From NCBI GenBank assembly GCA_024343425.1, contig BRLC01000014.1, positions 62,001-126,000 of the forward strand: 64,000 nucleotides of DNA, in the 5' to 3' direction. Under the pieces are notes generated by a model. It was not told where the DNA came from. It worked only from the letters and a program-made list of their open reading frames with translations, and ran no database searches. The translations under genes were made by a program, and so were the position numbers. Within the stretch, counting starts at the first letter, position 1, and every line of letters starts with the position of its first letter. This document shows, in pieces, positions 41,767-51,928 of the stretch. The DNA is from Rhizobiaceae bacterium MnEN-MB40S. GTDB lineage: Bacteria; Pseudomonadota; Alphaproteobacteria; Rhizobiales; Rhizobiaceae.

Positions 41767-43086
41767 TCAATGACGCGTCTTGCGGTAGAGGGAATCGAGC
41801 CAGACCGCGATGACGAGTACAATGCCGACAACGATGTTCTGCAGCGGCGTATCGAGCCCCATCAGCACCATGCCCGACTGCAGCGACTGCATGACGACCG
41901 CGCCGATCATCGCGCCGGCGATCGTGCCGACGCCGCCGGCAAGCGATGTTCCGCCAATGACCGCCGCGGCAATCGTCAGGAGTTCGTCCAGCGTGCCTTG
42001 CGCATTGGTCGCTGCATTGAGGCGCGCCGTGGAAATCGCCGCAGCGATAGCGCACAGCACGCCCATGATGATGAAGATTTTCATCGTGACCCAGCGCGTG
42101 TTGATACCTGCGAGATCGGCCGCTTCCGGGTTTCCGCCGAGCGCGAACACGTAGCGTCCGAAGCGCGTTCGCGTGGCGATGAAGGTCATGACGATGCCGA
42201 CGGCAATGGCGATCAGCACCGGAATGGCGAGGCCGTGGGCGATGAAAACTTCCGACGCCTCGATGTCGAGATTGTTGTCGCGGATGTAGCGTCGGACGAT
42301 GCCCACCGGCCAGTAGTAGCTGTTGACCACCCAGACGGCGCCGAGCACGATGAGGCATCCGACGCCGGCCAAAAATCCTTCGGCCCAGAGCGGGCGAAGC
42401 GGAAACTGGAAGCGCTGCCGCTGCCGGCGGGCGTTGGCGATGAGCGCGATGATGGCGGCGCAGGCGACAAGCCCGATGATCCAGCTCGCCATCGCCCCGA
42501 TGGAGCCGGCCGGCCCGCCGCCGATCAGCCTGAATGTGGAATCCATCGGCGCGACAGTGCGTCCCGACGTCACCCACCATGCCGCGCCGCGCCAAACGAG
42601 CAGACCGCCAAGGGTGACGATAAAGGCGGGAACGCCGAGATAGGCGATCACGTAGCCATGCAGCGCGCCGATGAGCCCGCCGACGACGACGCCGACCAGA
42701 ACCGCGATCACCCAGGTGAACGGATTGTCGAAACCGATATATTGCGGGAGTATTTCAGCCTGCGTGACGGCCATGATCATGCCCACGAAGCCGAGAATGG
42801 AGCCGACCGAAAGGTCGATGTTGCGGGTGACGATCACCAGCACCATGCCGGTCGCCATAACCGCGACCGAAGCTGTTTGAACCGACAGGTTCCACAGGTT
42901 GCGGGGCGTGAGAAACAGCCCGCCCGAAAATACGTCGAACAGGATCCAGATCAGGAGCAATGCGCCGATCATGCCCAGCATGCGGGTGTCGAGTTCGGTC
43001 GCCTTGAAGAAACGGCCAACCGGCGACAATTCGGCTGCGCGCGGCCCGTCGCCTGCAGAAGCCCGCGTTGGAGTGCTGTTTGACAT
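41767..43086 (-). CDS. xylH: Xylose ABC transporter permease
   Basis: 439 residues, BPD_transp_2 family, with about 12 hydrophobic segments and the motifs [16 protein letters not shown] and [19 protein letters not shown]. An inserted stretch of about 60 residues in the middle (after [14 protein letters not shown]) matches the longer XylH type. 18 bp before xylG. Confidence 0.93.
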   Translation of the reverse strand: MSNSTPTRASAGDGPRAAELSPVGRFFKATELDTRMLGMIGALLLIWILFDVFSGGLFLTPRNLWNLSVQTASVAVMATGMVLVIVTRNIDLSVGSILGFVGMIMAVTQAEILPQYIGFDNPFTWVIAVLVGVVVGGLIGALHGYVIAYLGVPAFIVTLGGLLVWRGAAWWVTSGRTVAPMDSTFRLIGGGPAGSIGAMASWIIGLVACAAIIALIANARRQRQRFQFPLRPLWAEGFLAGVGCLIVLGAVWVVNSYYWPVGIVRRYIRDNNLDIEASEVFIAHGLAIPVLIAIAVGIVMTFIATRTRFGRYVFALGGNPEAADLAGINTRWVTMKIFIIMGVLCAIAAAISTARLNAATNAQGTLDELLTIAAAVIGGTSLAGGVGTIAGAMIGAVVMQSLQSGMVLMGLDTPLQNIVVGIVLVIAVWLDSLYRKTRH

Positions 43087-43141
43087 GGCCGGTCCCTCCC
43101 GACTGATTATTCTACTATAAAGCGCGCCTTACAGAAACGCA

Positions 43142-43183
43142 GCGACCGTTGGAGGTCGCGGCGCACTCTTCCCGCAAGGGGAA
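43142..43183 (-). promoter_or_regulatory. Hairpins between xylF and xylH
   Basis: GCGACC/GGTCGC (43142-43159) and TTCCC/GGGAA (43169-43183) form two stems in the 102-base gap after xylF. Such gaps commonly let the binding protein be made in excess over the permease. Inference from position and pairing. Confidence 0.5.
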
Positions 43184-43188
43184 CGGTT

Positions 43189-44229
43189 TTAGTTGCAGGC
43201 GTCAACCATGCCGGCCTTCACGCCTTGGCAGACGACGTCCTTGGCGACCCATCCGGCGTCGATGACGACGTCGAGATTGTCCTTGGTGATCGGAACCGGA
43301 GCGAGGAAGACCGCGGTCATTTCCACGCCGCCCGGTCCGCCGGACCAGCTCTGGGATCCCGGAATATCGGACATCGCCTTGCCGTCAGCCAGCATGGAGG
43401 CGATCGCGGCGGCGTTCTTGCCGAGCTCGCGAGCGTCCTTCCAGACCGATACAGTCTGCGTTCCGAGGGCGACGCGGTTGAGAGCGGCGTGATCGCCGTC
43501 CTGACCGGACACCGGCACCGAGCCGTCCATGCCCTGTGCCGCCAGCGCTGCGACCACACCGCCGGCGGTGCCGTCGTTGGAGGCGACGACCGCATCGACA
43601 TTATTGTCGTTGGCCGTTAGGATCTGCTCCATGTTCTTCTGCGCGTTTTCAGGCTTCCAGCCGTCGGTATAGGCTTCGCCGACATTGACCACCTTGCCGG
43701 CGTCGATGGCGTCCTTCAGGACTTCCATCTGGCCCGAGAAGAGGAAATCGGCGTTCGGGTCGGCGGACGAGCCCTTGATGAAGGCGTAGTTGCCCTCCGG
43801 CTGAGCGGCGAAGACGGCGCGCGCCTGCATGCGTCCGACTTCCTTGTTGTCGAAGGTGATGTAGAACGCTTCCGGATTTTCGATGAGACGGTCGTAGCCG
43901 ACCACCGGAATGCCTTCGGCCGCGGCCTTTTCGACCGCCGGACCGATGGCGCTTGCGTCCTGAGCGAGAATGATCAGGGCGTCTGCGCCCTGGGCGATCA
44001 GCGACTCGACGTCCGTCAACTGCTTTGCGGCCGACGACTGCGCGTCCGCCGAAATATAGGTGTCGCCGGCGGCTTCGATCGCGCCCTTCATGGCGGCTTC
44101 GTCGGTCTTCCAGCGTTCTTCCTGGAAGTTCGACCAGGACACGCCGATGGTCTTGCCTTCCGCCAGCGCGCTACCCGCAGCCGACACGGCAAAAACTGCA
44201 CCCATGAGTGCAGCGGTCAAGATTTTCAT
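43189..44229 (-). CDS. xylF: Xylose-binding periplasmic protein
   Basis: 346 residues from ATG 44229 with GGGAGGT upstream. Signal peptide of about 22 residues (ending GSALAEG). Sugar-binding pattern of the XylF group: [44 protein letters not shown] and [13 protein letters not shown]. First gene of the operon, transcribed away from xylR. Confidence 0.93.
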   Translation of the reverse strand: MKILTAALMGAVFAVSAAGSALAEGKTIGVSWSNFQEERWKTDEAAMKGAIEAAGDTYISADAQSSAAKQLTDVESLIAQGADALIILAQDASAIGPAVEKAAAEGIPVVGYDRLIENPEAFYITFDNKEVGRMQARAVFAAQPEGNYAFIKGSSADPNADFLFSGQMEVLKDAIDAGKVVNVGEAYTDGWKPENAQKNMEQILTANDNNVDAVVASNDGTAGGVVAALAAQGMDGSVPVSGQDGDHAALNRVALGTQTVSVWKDARELGKNAAAIASMLADGKAMSDIPGSQSWSGGPGGVEMTAVFLAPVPITKDNLDVVIDAGWVAKDVVCQGVKAGMVDACN

Positions 44230-44440
44230 AACTGTAACCTCCCGATGAGTAGGCATCGCCCGACAAGCCGGGCAATGTCAGCACATGCTGATGAGCCATT
44301 TAATTCGAGGCTCGAAAAAAATAGTGACTTATTCCAAAAGCTGTGTCAACATCAAAAATCAACCGAGCTAAGTTATTGCAACGAAGCATTTTTTTCGCAC
44401 CGCAGCATAATTTGGCAGGCAATGGGAGGACAGGGAGACA
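44230..44440. promoter_or_regulatory. Divergent xylF/xylR promoter region
   Basis: 211 bases between the two divergent starts, AT-rich in the middle (about 44310-44400). Similar words TAGTGACTTATT and TAAGTTATTG lie about 44323 and 44370 and may be regulator half-sites. No exact operator can be fixed by eye. Confidence 0.5.
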
Positions 44441-45682
44441 GTGGTCGATTTTGGACGATCAGACGATGTTCGCAAGAGCAATCGCCGACGGATTCTGAGC
44501 GTGCTCAGACATCATGCGAAGGTCTCTCGCAAACATATCAGCCAGGAGACCGGGCTGAGCGCATCGACCGTTTCGGCAATCACTTCGGAACTGCTCGACG
44601 AGGCGGTGATCGTCAGCCTCCAGGGCGGAGAAGACGGCGCCCTCCGACGTGGGCGCCCCCAGGTTCGACTCTCCCTCAACCCGAATGCGGCGCTCGTCGC
44701 CTCGGCTGTCCAGCAGCTCGACCGGATTGCAGTGACCGTCTGCGACTACACCGGAAAAACGGTTGCGGAAATCGACCGTCCGTTCAAGGCGCGGGAAGCC
44801 GGGCCAGAAGAATTTCCCCGGATGCTGATCGAGACCATTTCCGACGCCTTGACCACACTTCCCCCCGGCGCCGGACAACTGGAGCGCATTGAACTTGGCG
44901 TCCAGGGCATCACCGATGTCGAGGGCACGGCGATGTTGTGGTCTCCTATCACGCGCTACCGCAATATCGGCATGAAGGAGGCGCTTGAAGACGCCTTCGG
45001 GGTTCCGGCGCGGGTGTCCAACGACTGCTGCATGATTGCGCTTGCGCTGCACTGGCGCGACCCGGAGCGGTTTGCAGACAATTTCGCCGCGGTTCTGCTC
45101 TCCCACGGCATCGGCATGGGCCTGATGCTGAACGGCGAGTTGGTGACCGGCATTCGCTCGTCCGCAACGGAGTTCGGACATTTGTCGCACATGCCGCGCG
45201 GCGCGTTGTGCCGATGCGGACGCTCCGGCTGCATCGAGGCCTACGCAGGCGACTACGCGATTTATCGCAGAGCCACCAGAGCAGGCCCGGAATCGGCCCC
45301 GCGCAACGATATCGCGCAGGCCGAGATGTCCGGGATCATGGAGGCTGCGAAGAACGGCGATGCGGATTCGATCGCCGCGTTCGCGGAAGCCGGCGAGGCG
45401 CTGGGAACAGGACTGGCCAACATGTTCGCCCTCGTCGACCCCTTCCCTGTCGCGCTTGTCGGCCCCGGCACCCGGGCCTTCGGATTCATCGAGGGTTCGC
45501 TGCGCCGGGCTATCGGCGACATCAATCCATATGTTTCAGGCTCCGGTATCGAAATTTCCTGCTTTCCCGACGAGAAGCCTCTGATCATGGAAGGCTGCAC
45601 GATCACGGCCCTGCTGGAACTCGACGAGGAAATCGCCCGGTCAACGGCGCCGCACCAGAAGGTCTTCACCGATGCGGTATAA
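44441..45682 (+). CDS. xylR: ROK family repressor, probable xylose regulator
   Basis: 413 residues. N-terminal winged helix (NRRRILSVLRHHAKVSRKHI, GLSASTVSAITSELL), then the ROK domain with the zinc motif LCRCGRSGCIEAYAG. The start is GTG 44441 behind GGGAGA. Divergence from xylF points to xylose-responsive control of the operon. Its 3' end overlaps the next gene by 11 nt. Confidence 0.87.
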   Translation: MVDFGRSDDVRKSNRRRILSVLRHHAKVSRKHISQETGLSASTVSAITSELLDEAVIVSLQGGEDGALRRGRPQVRLSLNPNAALVASAVQQLDRIAVTVCDYTGKTVAEIDRPFKAREAGPEEFPRMLIETISDALTTLPPGAGQLERIELGVQGITDVEGTAMLWSPITRYRNIGMKEALEDAFGVPARVSNDCCMIALALHWRDPERFADNFAAVLLSHGIGMGLMLNGELVTGIRSSATEFGHLSHMPRGALCRCGRSGCIEAYAGDYAIYRRATRAGPESAPRNDIAQAEMSGIMEAAKNGDADSIAAFAEAGEALGTGLANMFALVDPFPVALVGPGTRAFGFIEGSLRRAIGDINPYVSGSGIEISCFPDEKPLIMEGCTITALLELDEEIARSTAPHQKVFTDAV

Positions 45683-47090
45683 TCGCTTCCTTCCCCTGTC
45701 TTGTGTCGCAGCAATCGCAATCGCCGGCGCGGCGGGCGCGGCCGACCCGTGGTCTGAAAACGCGGTTTCCCGGCATATCGATCAGCGCGATTACACCGGC
45801 CCCCTGGATGCGGCTCGCCTTGGGGAGTTGATAGACGCCGGCGAGGCGCTTTTCATCGCCAAGTACACCACCGGCGATGGCGCCGGGCGGCCGCTGGCCA
45901 CGCAGGCGATCATACCCACAAAGCGCAAGCGTCCCGTCGAGCAGGCCTTTCAGCGTATGCAGGGCATGGACGCGAACGCCTGCTCGTCCTGCCACAACGA
46001 CCCTGTCACCGGCGGCGCGGGCGACTTTTCGGTCAACGTGTTCGTCTCGGAAGGCTTCGGCAACGCCGATTTCGATTCCGTCGATCCGCAATTCTCCAAC
46101 GAGCGCAATACCAACCATCTGATGGGCGCGGGGCTTGTGGAATTGCTGGCCCGCGAAATGAGCGCCGATCTGCAGAACCAGCGCAACCAGGCCATCCGCA
46201 CGGCGAAATCAGACGGCGTCGAACAGAGCGTGCGTCTCGTATCGAAGGGCGTGGATTTCGGCGTTTTGACGATCCATCCCGACGGCATCGTCGACCTGAC
46301 CGGCCTGGACGGGATCGACACGGATCTGGTGATCCGTCCGTTCAGCCAGAAAGGCGTGATGACGTCGTTGCGCCAGTTCACGATCAACGCGCTGAACGAC
46401 CACCACGGCATGCAGGCCGACGAGCGCTTTGGCGCGCGCTGGACCGGCGAAGCCGATTTCGACGGGGACGGCCACGATCGCGAAATCACGGCCGGCGACG
46501 TCTCGGCTCTCGTGGCCTGGCAGGCGAGCCGTCCGCCGCCGGTGACGCGGGCGCCCGAAAATGCAGATTGGCGGGCGCTTGCGGGCGAAGGCCGCGCGCG
46601 GTTTGACGAATTCGGATGCGCCGAATGTCACCGGCCGGCGCTGCCGCTGGAGAGCCTCGCCTTTTCCGATCCCGGCCCGCTCGATGCGGCCGGCACGCTG
46701 CGCCTCGGCGAGGGAGGCGAAGGCGCCGTGTACGATCTGGCCGTGCTTGACTGGGCGAAGACACTGCCGAGGGATGATGAGGGCCGCGTACTCGTGCCGC
46801 TTTTCGGCGACCTCAAGCGCCACAAGATCGCCGACCGGCAGGTCGCCGCGCTGGGCAACGAGCTGCTCGCCCAGCGTTTCGTCGAACGCGACATCTTCAT
46901 GACCAGCGAATTATGGGGCATCGCCTCCACCGCGCCCTATGGCCATCGCGGCGACCTGACGACGCTCAACGAGGTGATCCTCGCCCATGGCGGCGAGGCA
47001 CGAGATAGCCGCGACCGCTATGCGAACGCCAATGAGGATGATCGCCGGGCGCTGATCGCCTTTCTCAAAACGATGGAGATACCAGAATGA
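45672..47090 (+). CDS. Di-heme oxidoreductase, periplasmic
   Basis: 472 residues with a signal peptide (about 1-23, ending AGAA). Two heme c motifs: C104-SS-C107-H108 and C316-AE-C319-H320. The layout (DHHGMQADERFGARWTG, then GIASTAPYGHRGDLTTLNE) is of the di-heme oxidoreductase/peroxidase-like DUF1111 group. Substrate unknown. It is coupled to the downstream FG-GAP gene by ATGA and begins inside xylR. Confidence 0.82.
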   Translation: MRYNRFLPLSCVAAIAIAGAAGAADPWSENAVSRHIDQRDYTGPLDAARLGELIDAGEALFIAKYTTGDGAGRPLATQAIIPTKRKRPVEQAFQRMQGMDANACSSCHNDPVTGGAGDFSVNVFVSEGFGNADFDSVDPQFSNERNTNHLMGAGLVELLAREMSADLQNQRNQAIRTAKSDGVEQSVRLVSKGVDFGVLTIHPDGIVDLTGLDGIDTDLVIRPFSQKGVMTSLRQFTINALNDHHGMQADERFGARWTGEADFDGDGHDREITAGDVSALVAWQASRPPPVTRAPENADWRALAGEGRARFDEFGCAECHRPALPLESLAFSDPGPLDAAGTLRLGEGGEGAVYDLAVLDWAKTLPRDDEGRVLVPLFGDLKRHKIADRQVAALGNELLAQRFVERDIFMTSELWGIASTAPYGHRGDLTTLNEVILAHGGEARDSRDRYANANEDDRRALIAFLKTMEIPE

Positions 47091-48730
47091 GACGTCTCCT
47101 TCTCATCGTTTCCGGCGTTATCTCATCCGCAATTGCGGCAGGCGCGCAGGACGTGACCGCGGACGATCTGGCGATGGACATACCCGCCATGCAGGAAGTG
47201 GCGGCTAGCGCCGGTATCGATCACCAATATCTTGGCCCCTGGGAGTTCTTCGTCGGCGGCGGCGCGGCCTCTTTTGACTGCAACGGTGACCGGTTTCCCG
47301 ACCTCATGCTCGCCGGCGGCGCAAGCGAGACGCAGCTTTTCGTCAACAAAAGCGAGGCCGGCGGCGCACTGAAATTCGAAAAACGCGCAATCGACGTCAA
47401 TCCGTCCGATCTGGAAAAGGTCACCGGCCTCTACCCCATCGATATCGACAATGACGGCTTTCGCGACGTCGTCGTCCTGAAGGTCGGTCGCAACATTGTG
47501 CTCAAGGGCGGCCCGGACTGCTCGTTCACCAACGCCAGCCGCGAATTCGCCTTCGACGGCGGCCGCGCCTGGTCGACCGCCTTCGCCGCAACCTTCGAGG
47601 ACGGGGAGATGTTTCCGACGCTCGCGATCGGCAATTATGTCGACCGGTCGGCGCCCGGATCGCCCTGGGGCACCTGCCACGACAACCAGTTGATGCGGCC
47701 GCAGGGTTTGGACAAACCCGACTACGGCGCGCCGGAGGCGCTGACGCCGGGCTACTGCGCGCTGTCCATGCTCTTCACCGACTGGGACCACAGCGGCCAT
47801 CCGGACCTGCGCGTGAGCAACGACCGGCAATATTATCGTGACGGCGGCGAGGAGCAGATGTGGCGCATAGACGCCGGCAAGGCCCCGCGCCTCTATCGCC
47901 GCTCCGACGGCTGGCGGCGCATGACCATCTGGGGCATGGGCATCGCGGAAGGCGACATCGACGCCGACGGCTTTCCGGAATATGCGCTGACCTCCATGGG
48001 CGACACCAAGCTGCAGACGCTGGATCTGGACGCCGATGAAGGCCGCCCCGTCTACCGAGACATCGCCTTCGAGCGCGGCGCGACGGCGCACCGCCCCTAC
48101 ACGGGCGATGACCTGAAACCTTCAACCGGCTGGCATTCGGAATTCGCCGATTTCAACAATGACGGACGGCTCGACCTGTTCATCGCAAAGGGCAATGTCG
48201 AGCGGATGCCGGAATTCGCCGCCTATGATCCCGACAATCTGCTGCTTGGTCAGTTCGACGGATCCTTTGTCGAGGTCGGCCACCGGGCGGGCGTCGATCT
48301 CGACCGGCGCGGCCGGGGCGCAGTGGTGACAGATTTCAACATGGACGGCATGCTGGACCTGCTCGTCGTCAATCGCGGCGGTCCGGCGAGCCTGTTCCGC
48401 AACCGCGGCGGCCGCGCCGGCGGCGGCGCGCGGCCGATGGGCAACTGGCTGGAGATCGAACTGCAGCAGAAAGGCGCGAACCGCAACGCGGTCGGCGCGA
48501 CGATCCTCGTCAAGTCAGGCAACGAGACCCGGGTGCGCAAGGTTCAGGTCGGCGGCGGCCACGCCTCCGGCCATTCGGGTTTCATCCATGTCGGCACGGG
48601 CGTCGCGGAACGCGCCAATATCCGCATCCAGTGGCCGGACGGGGAATGGAGCCCCTCATACCGGGTCTTCGCCAACAATTTCGTGGTGATCCGCAAGGGC
48701 GACGACGCCGCGCAGTACTGGTATCCGTAG
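47087..48730 (+). CDS. CRTAC1-like FG-GAP/ASPIC protein, exported
   Basis: 547 residues with a signal peptide (about 1-20). Several FG-GAP/VCBS units with Ca-binding-like DxDxDG loops (DCNGDRFPDLMLAGG, DIDNDGFRDVVVL, DFNNDGRLDLFIA, DFNMDGMLDLLVV) make a propeller, followed by an ASPIC/UnbV domain near 450-530 (AVGATILVKSG). It probably binds or presents a partner at the cell surface; the pairing with the di-heme enzyme suggests one complex. Confidence 0.8.
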   Translation: MRRLLLIVSGVISSAIAAGAQDVTADDLAMDIPAMQEVAASAGIDHQYLGPWEFFVGGGAASFDCNGDRFPDLMLAGGASETQLFVNKSEAGGALKFEKRAIDVNPSDLEKVTGLYPIDIDNDGFRDVVVLKVGRNIVLKGGPDCSFTNASREFAFDGGRAWSTAFAATFEDGEMFPTLAIGNYVDRSAPGSPWGTCHDNQLMRPQGLDKPDYGAPEALTPGYCALSMLFTDWDHSGHPDLRVSNDRQYYRDGGEEQMWRIDAGKAPRLYRRSDGWRRMTIWGMGIAEGDIDADGFPEYALTSMGDTKLQTLDLDADEGRPVYRDIAFERGATAHRPYTGDDLKPSTGWHSEFADFNNDGRLDLFIAKGNVERMPEFAAYDPDNLLLGQFDGSFVEVGHRAGVDLDRRGRGAVVTDFNMDGMLDLLVVNRGGPASLFRNRGGRAGGGARPMGNWLEIELQQKGANRNAVGATILVKSGNETRVRKVQVGGGHASGHSGFIHVGTGVAERANIRIQWPDGEWSPSYRVFANNFVVIRKGDDAAQYWYP

Positions 48731-48868
48731 CGGCGCGGAATTTTTTGCCGGGCGCAACTCTGACGACGGCTTCCAGCCCATCTTTCCAATTCGTGGGCAT
48801 GCGTCGAGTGTCGCCCGGGAACTGATATATGCTACATTGTCGTATGCAACCCGTAGAGAGGAAGCTCG

Positions 48869-49051
48869 ATGTCTCCGAAAGTCGAAGCAACGATCAAGAA
48901 TGGATTAATAGGTCTGGTTGGCGGCGTTGTTGGAGCATATCTTGTTCGATTCATCGGTGGCGGCGAGGGGTACAGTGTGATGGCGTGGCTGCCAATTGCG
49001 GGTCTGATAGGCGGGGCCGTCGGCGGCTACCTGAAAGCCTCGACAAAATAG
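48869..49051 (+). CDS. Small membrane protein, glycine-rich
   Basis: 60 residues with GAGAGGAAG upstream of the ATG. Two hydrophobic segments (about 12-28 and 37-54) rich in glycine (GLVGGVVGAYL, GLIGGAVGGYL) look like a glycine-zipper hairpin. Free-standing between other units. Function unknown. Confidence 0.6.
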   Translation: MSPKVEATIKNGLIGLVGGVVGAYLVRFIGGGEGYSVMAWLPIAGLIGGAVGGYLKASTK

Positions 49052-49150
49052 ACAAGCCAGAAGCCGGCGCAGCCTTGTCCGCATTCCGGACCTCGGATGG
49101 GCGCGCCCTGTTCGCAATCGTTTCGTGGACCTGATTGCGCCGCGGCTTTC

Positions 49151-50377
49151 CTAATCCGCGGAAAGCTCGTCGAAATCCTGCCTTTCGAGCACCCACGACA
49201 CGATGAATCCGATTACCAGGCCCCAGAAGGGAGCGCCGATCGAAAGGATCGGGACATTGGCGACCGTGACAAGAAAGGTGACTGTCGCGCCGTGGGAAAA
49301 CGCCCCTTTGAAGGAGACGAGGAAGGATCGCTCGAGGATGCGCAAAAGCGCAAGCCCGGCAAGCGCGGCAAGGAAGGCCACGGGCGTCGCCAGCATGAAG
49401 CGCGTAAAGACCGGAGCGAACACGCCGAACACCAGCGCCAGCAGCGCCACCATGACGCCGGCCACATAGTGCTTGTCCTTGTCTGCGCCGCTGGCGAGGA
49501 TGGCGTTGACAGGCCCTGTCAGGCACGTCGAGACGGAACCGACGGTCGCCGCGATCAGGGAGCCGACGCCGCACGCCGCCGTGACCATGTTGATGGGTGG
49601 CTTGTGCCCCGACTGCTCGAGCACGGCGAAGCCTTGCGCATTCTGGGCCGCCAGTACGGTTATGGCGAGCGGCACTGCGAGTTCGACAATCGCGCCCCAG
49701 GAAAATTCCGGGCGGTAAAGATTGGGACCCGCCAGGACGGGCGCCGCCGATTCACTCAATTCGAACGCGCCCGACAGGGCAATGGCGATTACGCCTACTA
49801 TGAGCGCGCCAATCAATGGCGGCATGACCCTTCCGAGCGGCCGGACGGCCGAAAGCAGAAAAAAGACCGCCGTCATGGGCGCAGCAACAATGAACCCGTC
49901 GCGGATCGCAAAAATGAGATTGAGGCCGAACTGGAGAAACACCCCGGCGACCATCGCCATTACGATCGGCATGGGCAGAAGAGCCATGCATTTGCGCATC
50001 CAGCCGCTCAGGCCGAGGGCCAGCATGAGTACGCCTGTGACGTAGTAGGCGCCGATTGCTTGCGCAAACTCGAAATGCTCAAGCGCCTGGCCGACCAGAA
50101 CAGTGCCTGGAATGGTCCAGAAAAAGACCAGCGGCTGACGATAGACGAGACAAAAGGCCAGCGAGATCAGCCCATTGATGAAAAAACACCCGAAAATCCA
50201 GGAGGCGATATCGGCTTCGGCAAGGCCGCCGACGGCTCCCGCCGTCAAAATGATCGCCACCGGCGCGGAAGCGGCGAAAAGAAATGCAACCACCGCATTG
50301 ACGATATTTCCCCCGCGAACGCCAGCGAGCAGACCAGGAAGATCAAGTGTCAGGAAGGGCGGGCGTTCGAGCCGCAT
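49151..50377 (-). CDS. benE: BenE family benzoate/H+ symporter-like protein
   Basis: 408 residues from ATG 50377 with GAGG 7 nt upstream; about 12 hydrophobic segments. Family stretches include FINGLISLAFCLVYRQPLVF, TIPGTVLVGQ and VPLAITVLAAQNAQGFAVL. BenE proteins move benzoate-like acids; the substrate here may differ. No benzoate enzyme is adjacent, but the 2-aminobenzoate operon lies 3 kb further. Confidence 0.82.
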   Translation of the reverse strand: MRLERPPFLTLDLPGLLAGVRGGNIVNAVVAFLFAASAPVAIILTAGAVGGLAEADIASWIFGCFFINGLISLAFCLVYRQPLVFFWTIPGTVLVGQALEHFEFAQAIGAYYVTGVLMLALGLSGWMRKCMALLPMPIVMAMVAGVFLQFGLNLIFAIRDGFIVAAPMTAVFFLLSAVRPLGRVMPPLIGALIVGVIAIALSGAFELSESAAPVLAGPNLYRPEFSWGAIVELAVPLAITVLAAQNAQGFAVLEQSGHKPPINMVTAACGVGSLIAATVGSVSTCLTGPVNAILASGADKDKHYVAGVMVALLALVFGVFAPVFTRFMLATPVAFLAALAGLALLRILERSFLVSFKGAFSHGATVTFLVTVANVPILSIGAPFWGLVIGFIVSWVLERQDFDELSAD

Positions 50378-50415
50378 GGGTCGCCTCTGGGATGACAGCA
50401 ATACGAGCGAAAAGC

Positions 50416-51036
50416 TTATTTCATGGAGGAACTGCGGCCGCAACCCGACAGCAACCGGTCGATGAGGTCGACCGACCGGTCCGTGTAATCGCGATCAAGC
50501 GGTTTGCCGGTGAGCAGGCGATAGAAAAGCGGCGCATAGAGGAAATCGAGCACCTGTTCGACATTTGCTTCGCCGCCGATCTCCCCGCGCTCGACCGCTG
50601 CCGCCAGAATGTCCCTGCCGATCGCCCGGCTGCCTTCGATGATCTGTCCGCGAAACGCCTTCGACAATTCGCTTTCGGTATCGGCGGAGGCCATAGTCGA
50701 CACGATCTGACGCCCTCTGTTCGTCGAAAAAACAGCGACGACATCCGCCATATGCGCTTTCAGCGCGGACTCGAGCGAAGCAGCTTCGACCGATTCCGGA
50801 TCCCGAAAGCTGGTGCGCGAAATCAGCGCCGCCATCGCCAGTTCCTGGGCGTTCGCCCAATAGCGATAGATCGTCGGCTTGCCGACGCCTGCTTCCGCAG
50901 CGACCGCTTCGACTGTGAGACGCCCGGGACCGCGCTCCATCAGCATGCAATAGGCCGCGTCAAGAATCGCTCTTCTCGCCCCCTCGTCACGCGGCCGACC
51001 GGGCTTTCGCTTGCGATGTCCACTGTCTTGACTCAT
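50416..51036 (-). CDS. TetR family transcriptional regulator
   Basis: 206 residues from ATG 51036. Basic lead KRKPGRPRDEGARR, then the helix-turn-helix (VEAVAAEAGVGKPTIYRYWAN) and a C-terminal ligand domain. It precedes benE by 38 bp on the same strand and diverges from the VOC gene, so it may control both. Confidence 0.85.
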   Translation of the reverse strand: MSQDSGHRKRKPGRPRDEGARRAILDAAYCMLMERGPGRLTVEAVAAEAGVGKPTIYRYWANAQELAMAALISRTSFRDPESVEAASLESALKAHMADVVAVFSTNRGRQIVSTMASADTESELSKAFRGQIIEGSRAIGRDILAAAVERGEIGGEANVEQVLDFLYAPLFYRLLTGKPLDRDYTDRSVDLIDRLLSGCGRSSSMK

Positions 51037-51041
51037 TATGA

Positions 51042-51057
51042 TACGGAACGTAACGTA
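51042..51057. promoter_or_regulatory. Operator-like palindrome between tetR and the VOC gene
   Basis: TACGGAACGTAACGTA is palindromic at 12 of 16 positions with an ACGT centre, in the 49-base divergent gap and 5 bp from the tetR start. A TetR-type operator is the natural reading. Confidence 0.55.
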
Positions 51058-51085
51058 ATAAGAAGTTTTGTCAAGGAGAGCGCCA

Positions 51086-51538
51086 ATGCCTGCGATCAAA
51101 GCCACACGCGTCTGCCCCTATCTGGTCGTCAAGGATTGCAATGACGCCCTCGCCTTCTACCGGGAAGCCTTCGGGGCGGTGGAAACCTACCGACTGAACG
51201 ACCCTGTCGACGGCCGTATCGGCCATGCCGAGATCACGATCGGAGAAACCTGTCTGATGCTCGCCGACGAGTATCCGGATTTCGGCGCGCTCAGCCCCGA
51301 CAGCATCGGCGGATCACCGGTCAAGATGCATCTGGAGGTGGATGACGCCGAGGCGTTTCTCGAACGTGCGGTCGCCGCCGGCGCGACGGTTCTGCGCCCG
51401 CTCCGCGACGAATTCTTTGGACACCGCACCGGCCTGGTTGCTGATCCCTTCGGCTACAGCTGGTTCATCGCTTCGAAGATCGAAGACGTCAGCTCCGAGG
51501 AGGCGCAGAAACGCTGGAACGAGACGGTGAGTCGATGA
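51086..51538 (+). CDS. VOC (glyoxalase-like) family protein
   Basis: 150 residues from ATG 51086 with AAGGAGA upstream. Paired beta-alpha-beta modules: VCPYLVVKDCNDALAFYREA and KMHLEVDDAEAFLERAVAAG, ending FGHRTGLVADPFGYSWFIAS, the PhnB/glyoxalase-like pattern. Overlaps the cupin gene by ATGA. Substrate unknown. Confidence 0.83.
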   Translation: MPAIKATRVCPYLVVKDCNDALAFYREAFGAVETYRLNDPVDGRIGHAEITIGETCLMLADEYPDFGALSPDSIGGSPVKMHLEVDDAEAFLERAVAAGATVLRPLRDEFFGHRTGLVADPFGYSWFIASKIEDVSSEEAQKRWNETVSR

Positions 51539-51921
51539 CGCCGATCATGCTCTCGGCCGGCGAAGGCCGACGCTATGCGATGGGCAAGCTGACGGCCGTT
51601 TTCAAAGCGGACGAGGAGGAAACCGGATGCCGCTACAGCGCCTCGGAATGGTGGATGGAGCCGGGCTTTGAAGGCGTGGGTCCACACAGCCACGTCGAGA
51701 ATGACGAAATCTTTCTCGTCATCGAGGGTGCGCCGGAAATCCTTGTTGGCGACGCCTGGCGCGCATTGGGAAAAGGCGCGTTCGTGCGTATTCCAGCCAA
51801 CATCATGCACGATTTCCGCAACCGCTCCGACAAAAAGGCGGCGCTGTTCAATTTCTTCATTCCAGGTGGCTTCGAGCGGTCAATGCCGCAGATTGTCAAA
51901 TGGTTTGAAGAACAGGCATAG
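51535..51921 (+). CDS. Cupin domain protein
   Basis: 128 residues. Cupin motif 1 is visible as GVGPHSHVENDEIFLVIEG and motif 2 near GAFVRIPANIMHDFRN, giving the His/Glu metal site. Coupled to the VOC gene; together they form a small unit under the divergent TetR regulator. Enzyme activity unknown. Confidence 0.8.
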   Translation: MTPIMLSAGEGRRYAMGKLTAVFKADEEETGCRYSASEWWMEPGFEGVGPHSHVENDEIFLVIEGAPEILVGDAWRALGKGAFVRIPANIMHDFRNRSDKKAALFNFFIPGGFERSMPQIVKWFEEQA

Positions 51922-51928
51922 TGGACGG

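Noticed and set aside
41728..43083. Plus-strand open frame of 451 codons, rich in Asp, His and Arg
   Set aside because: Exact antisense of the xylH permease; hydrophobic codons read backwards give this composition.
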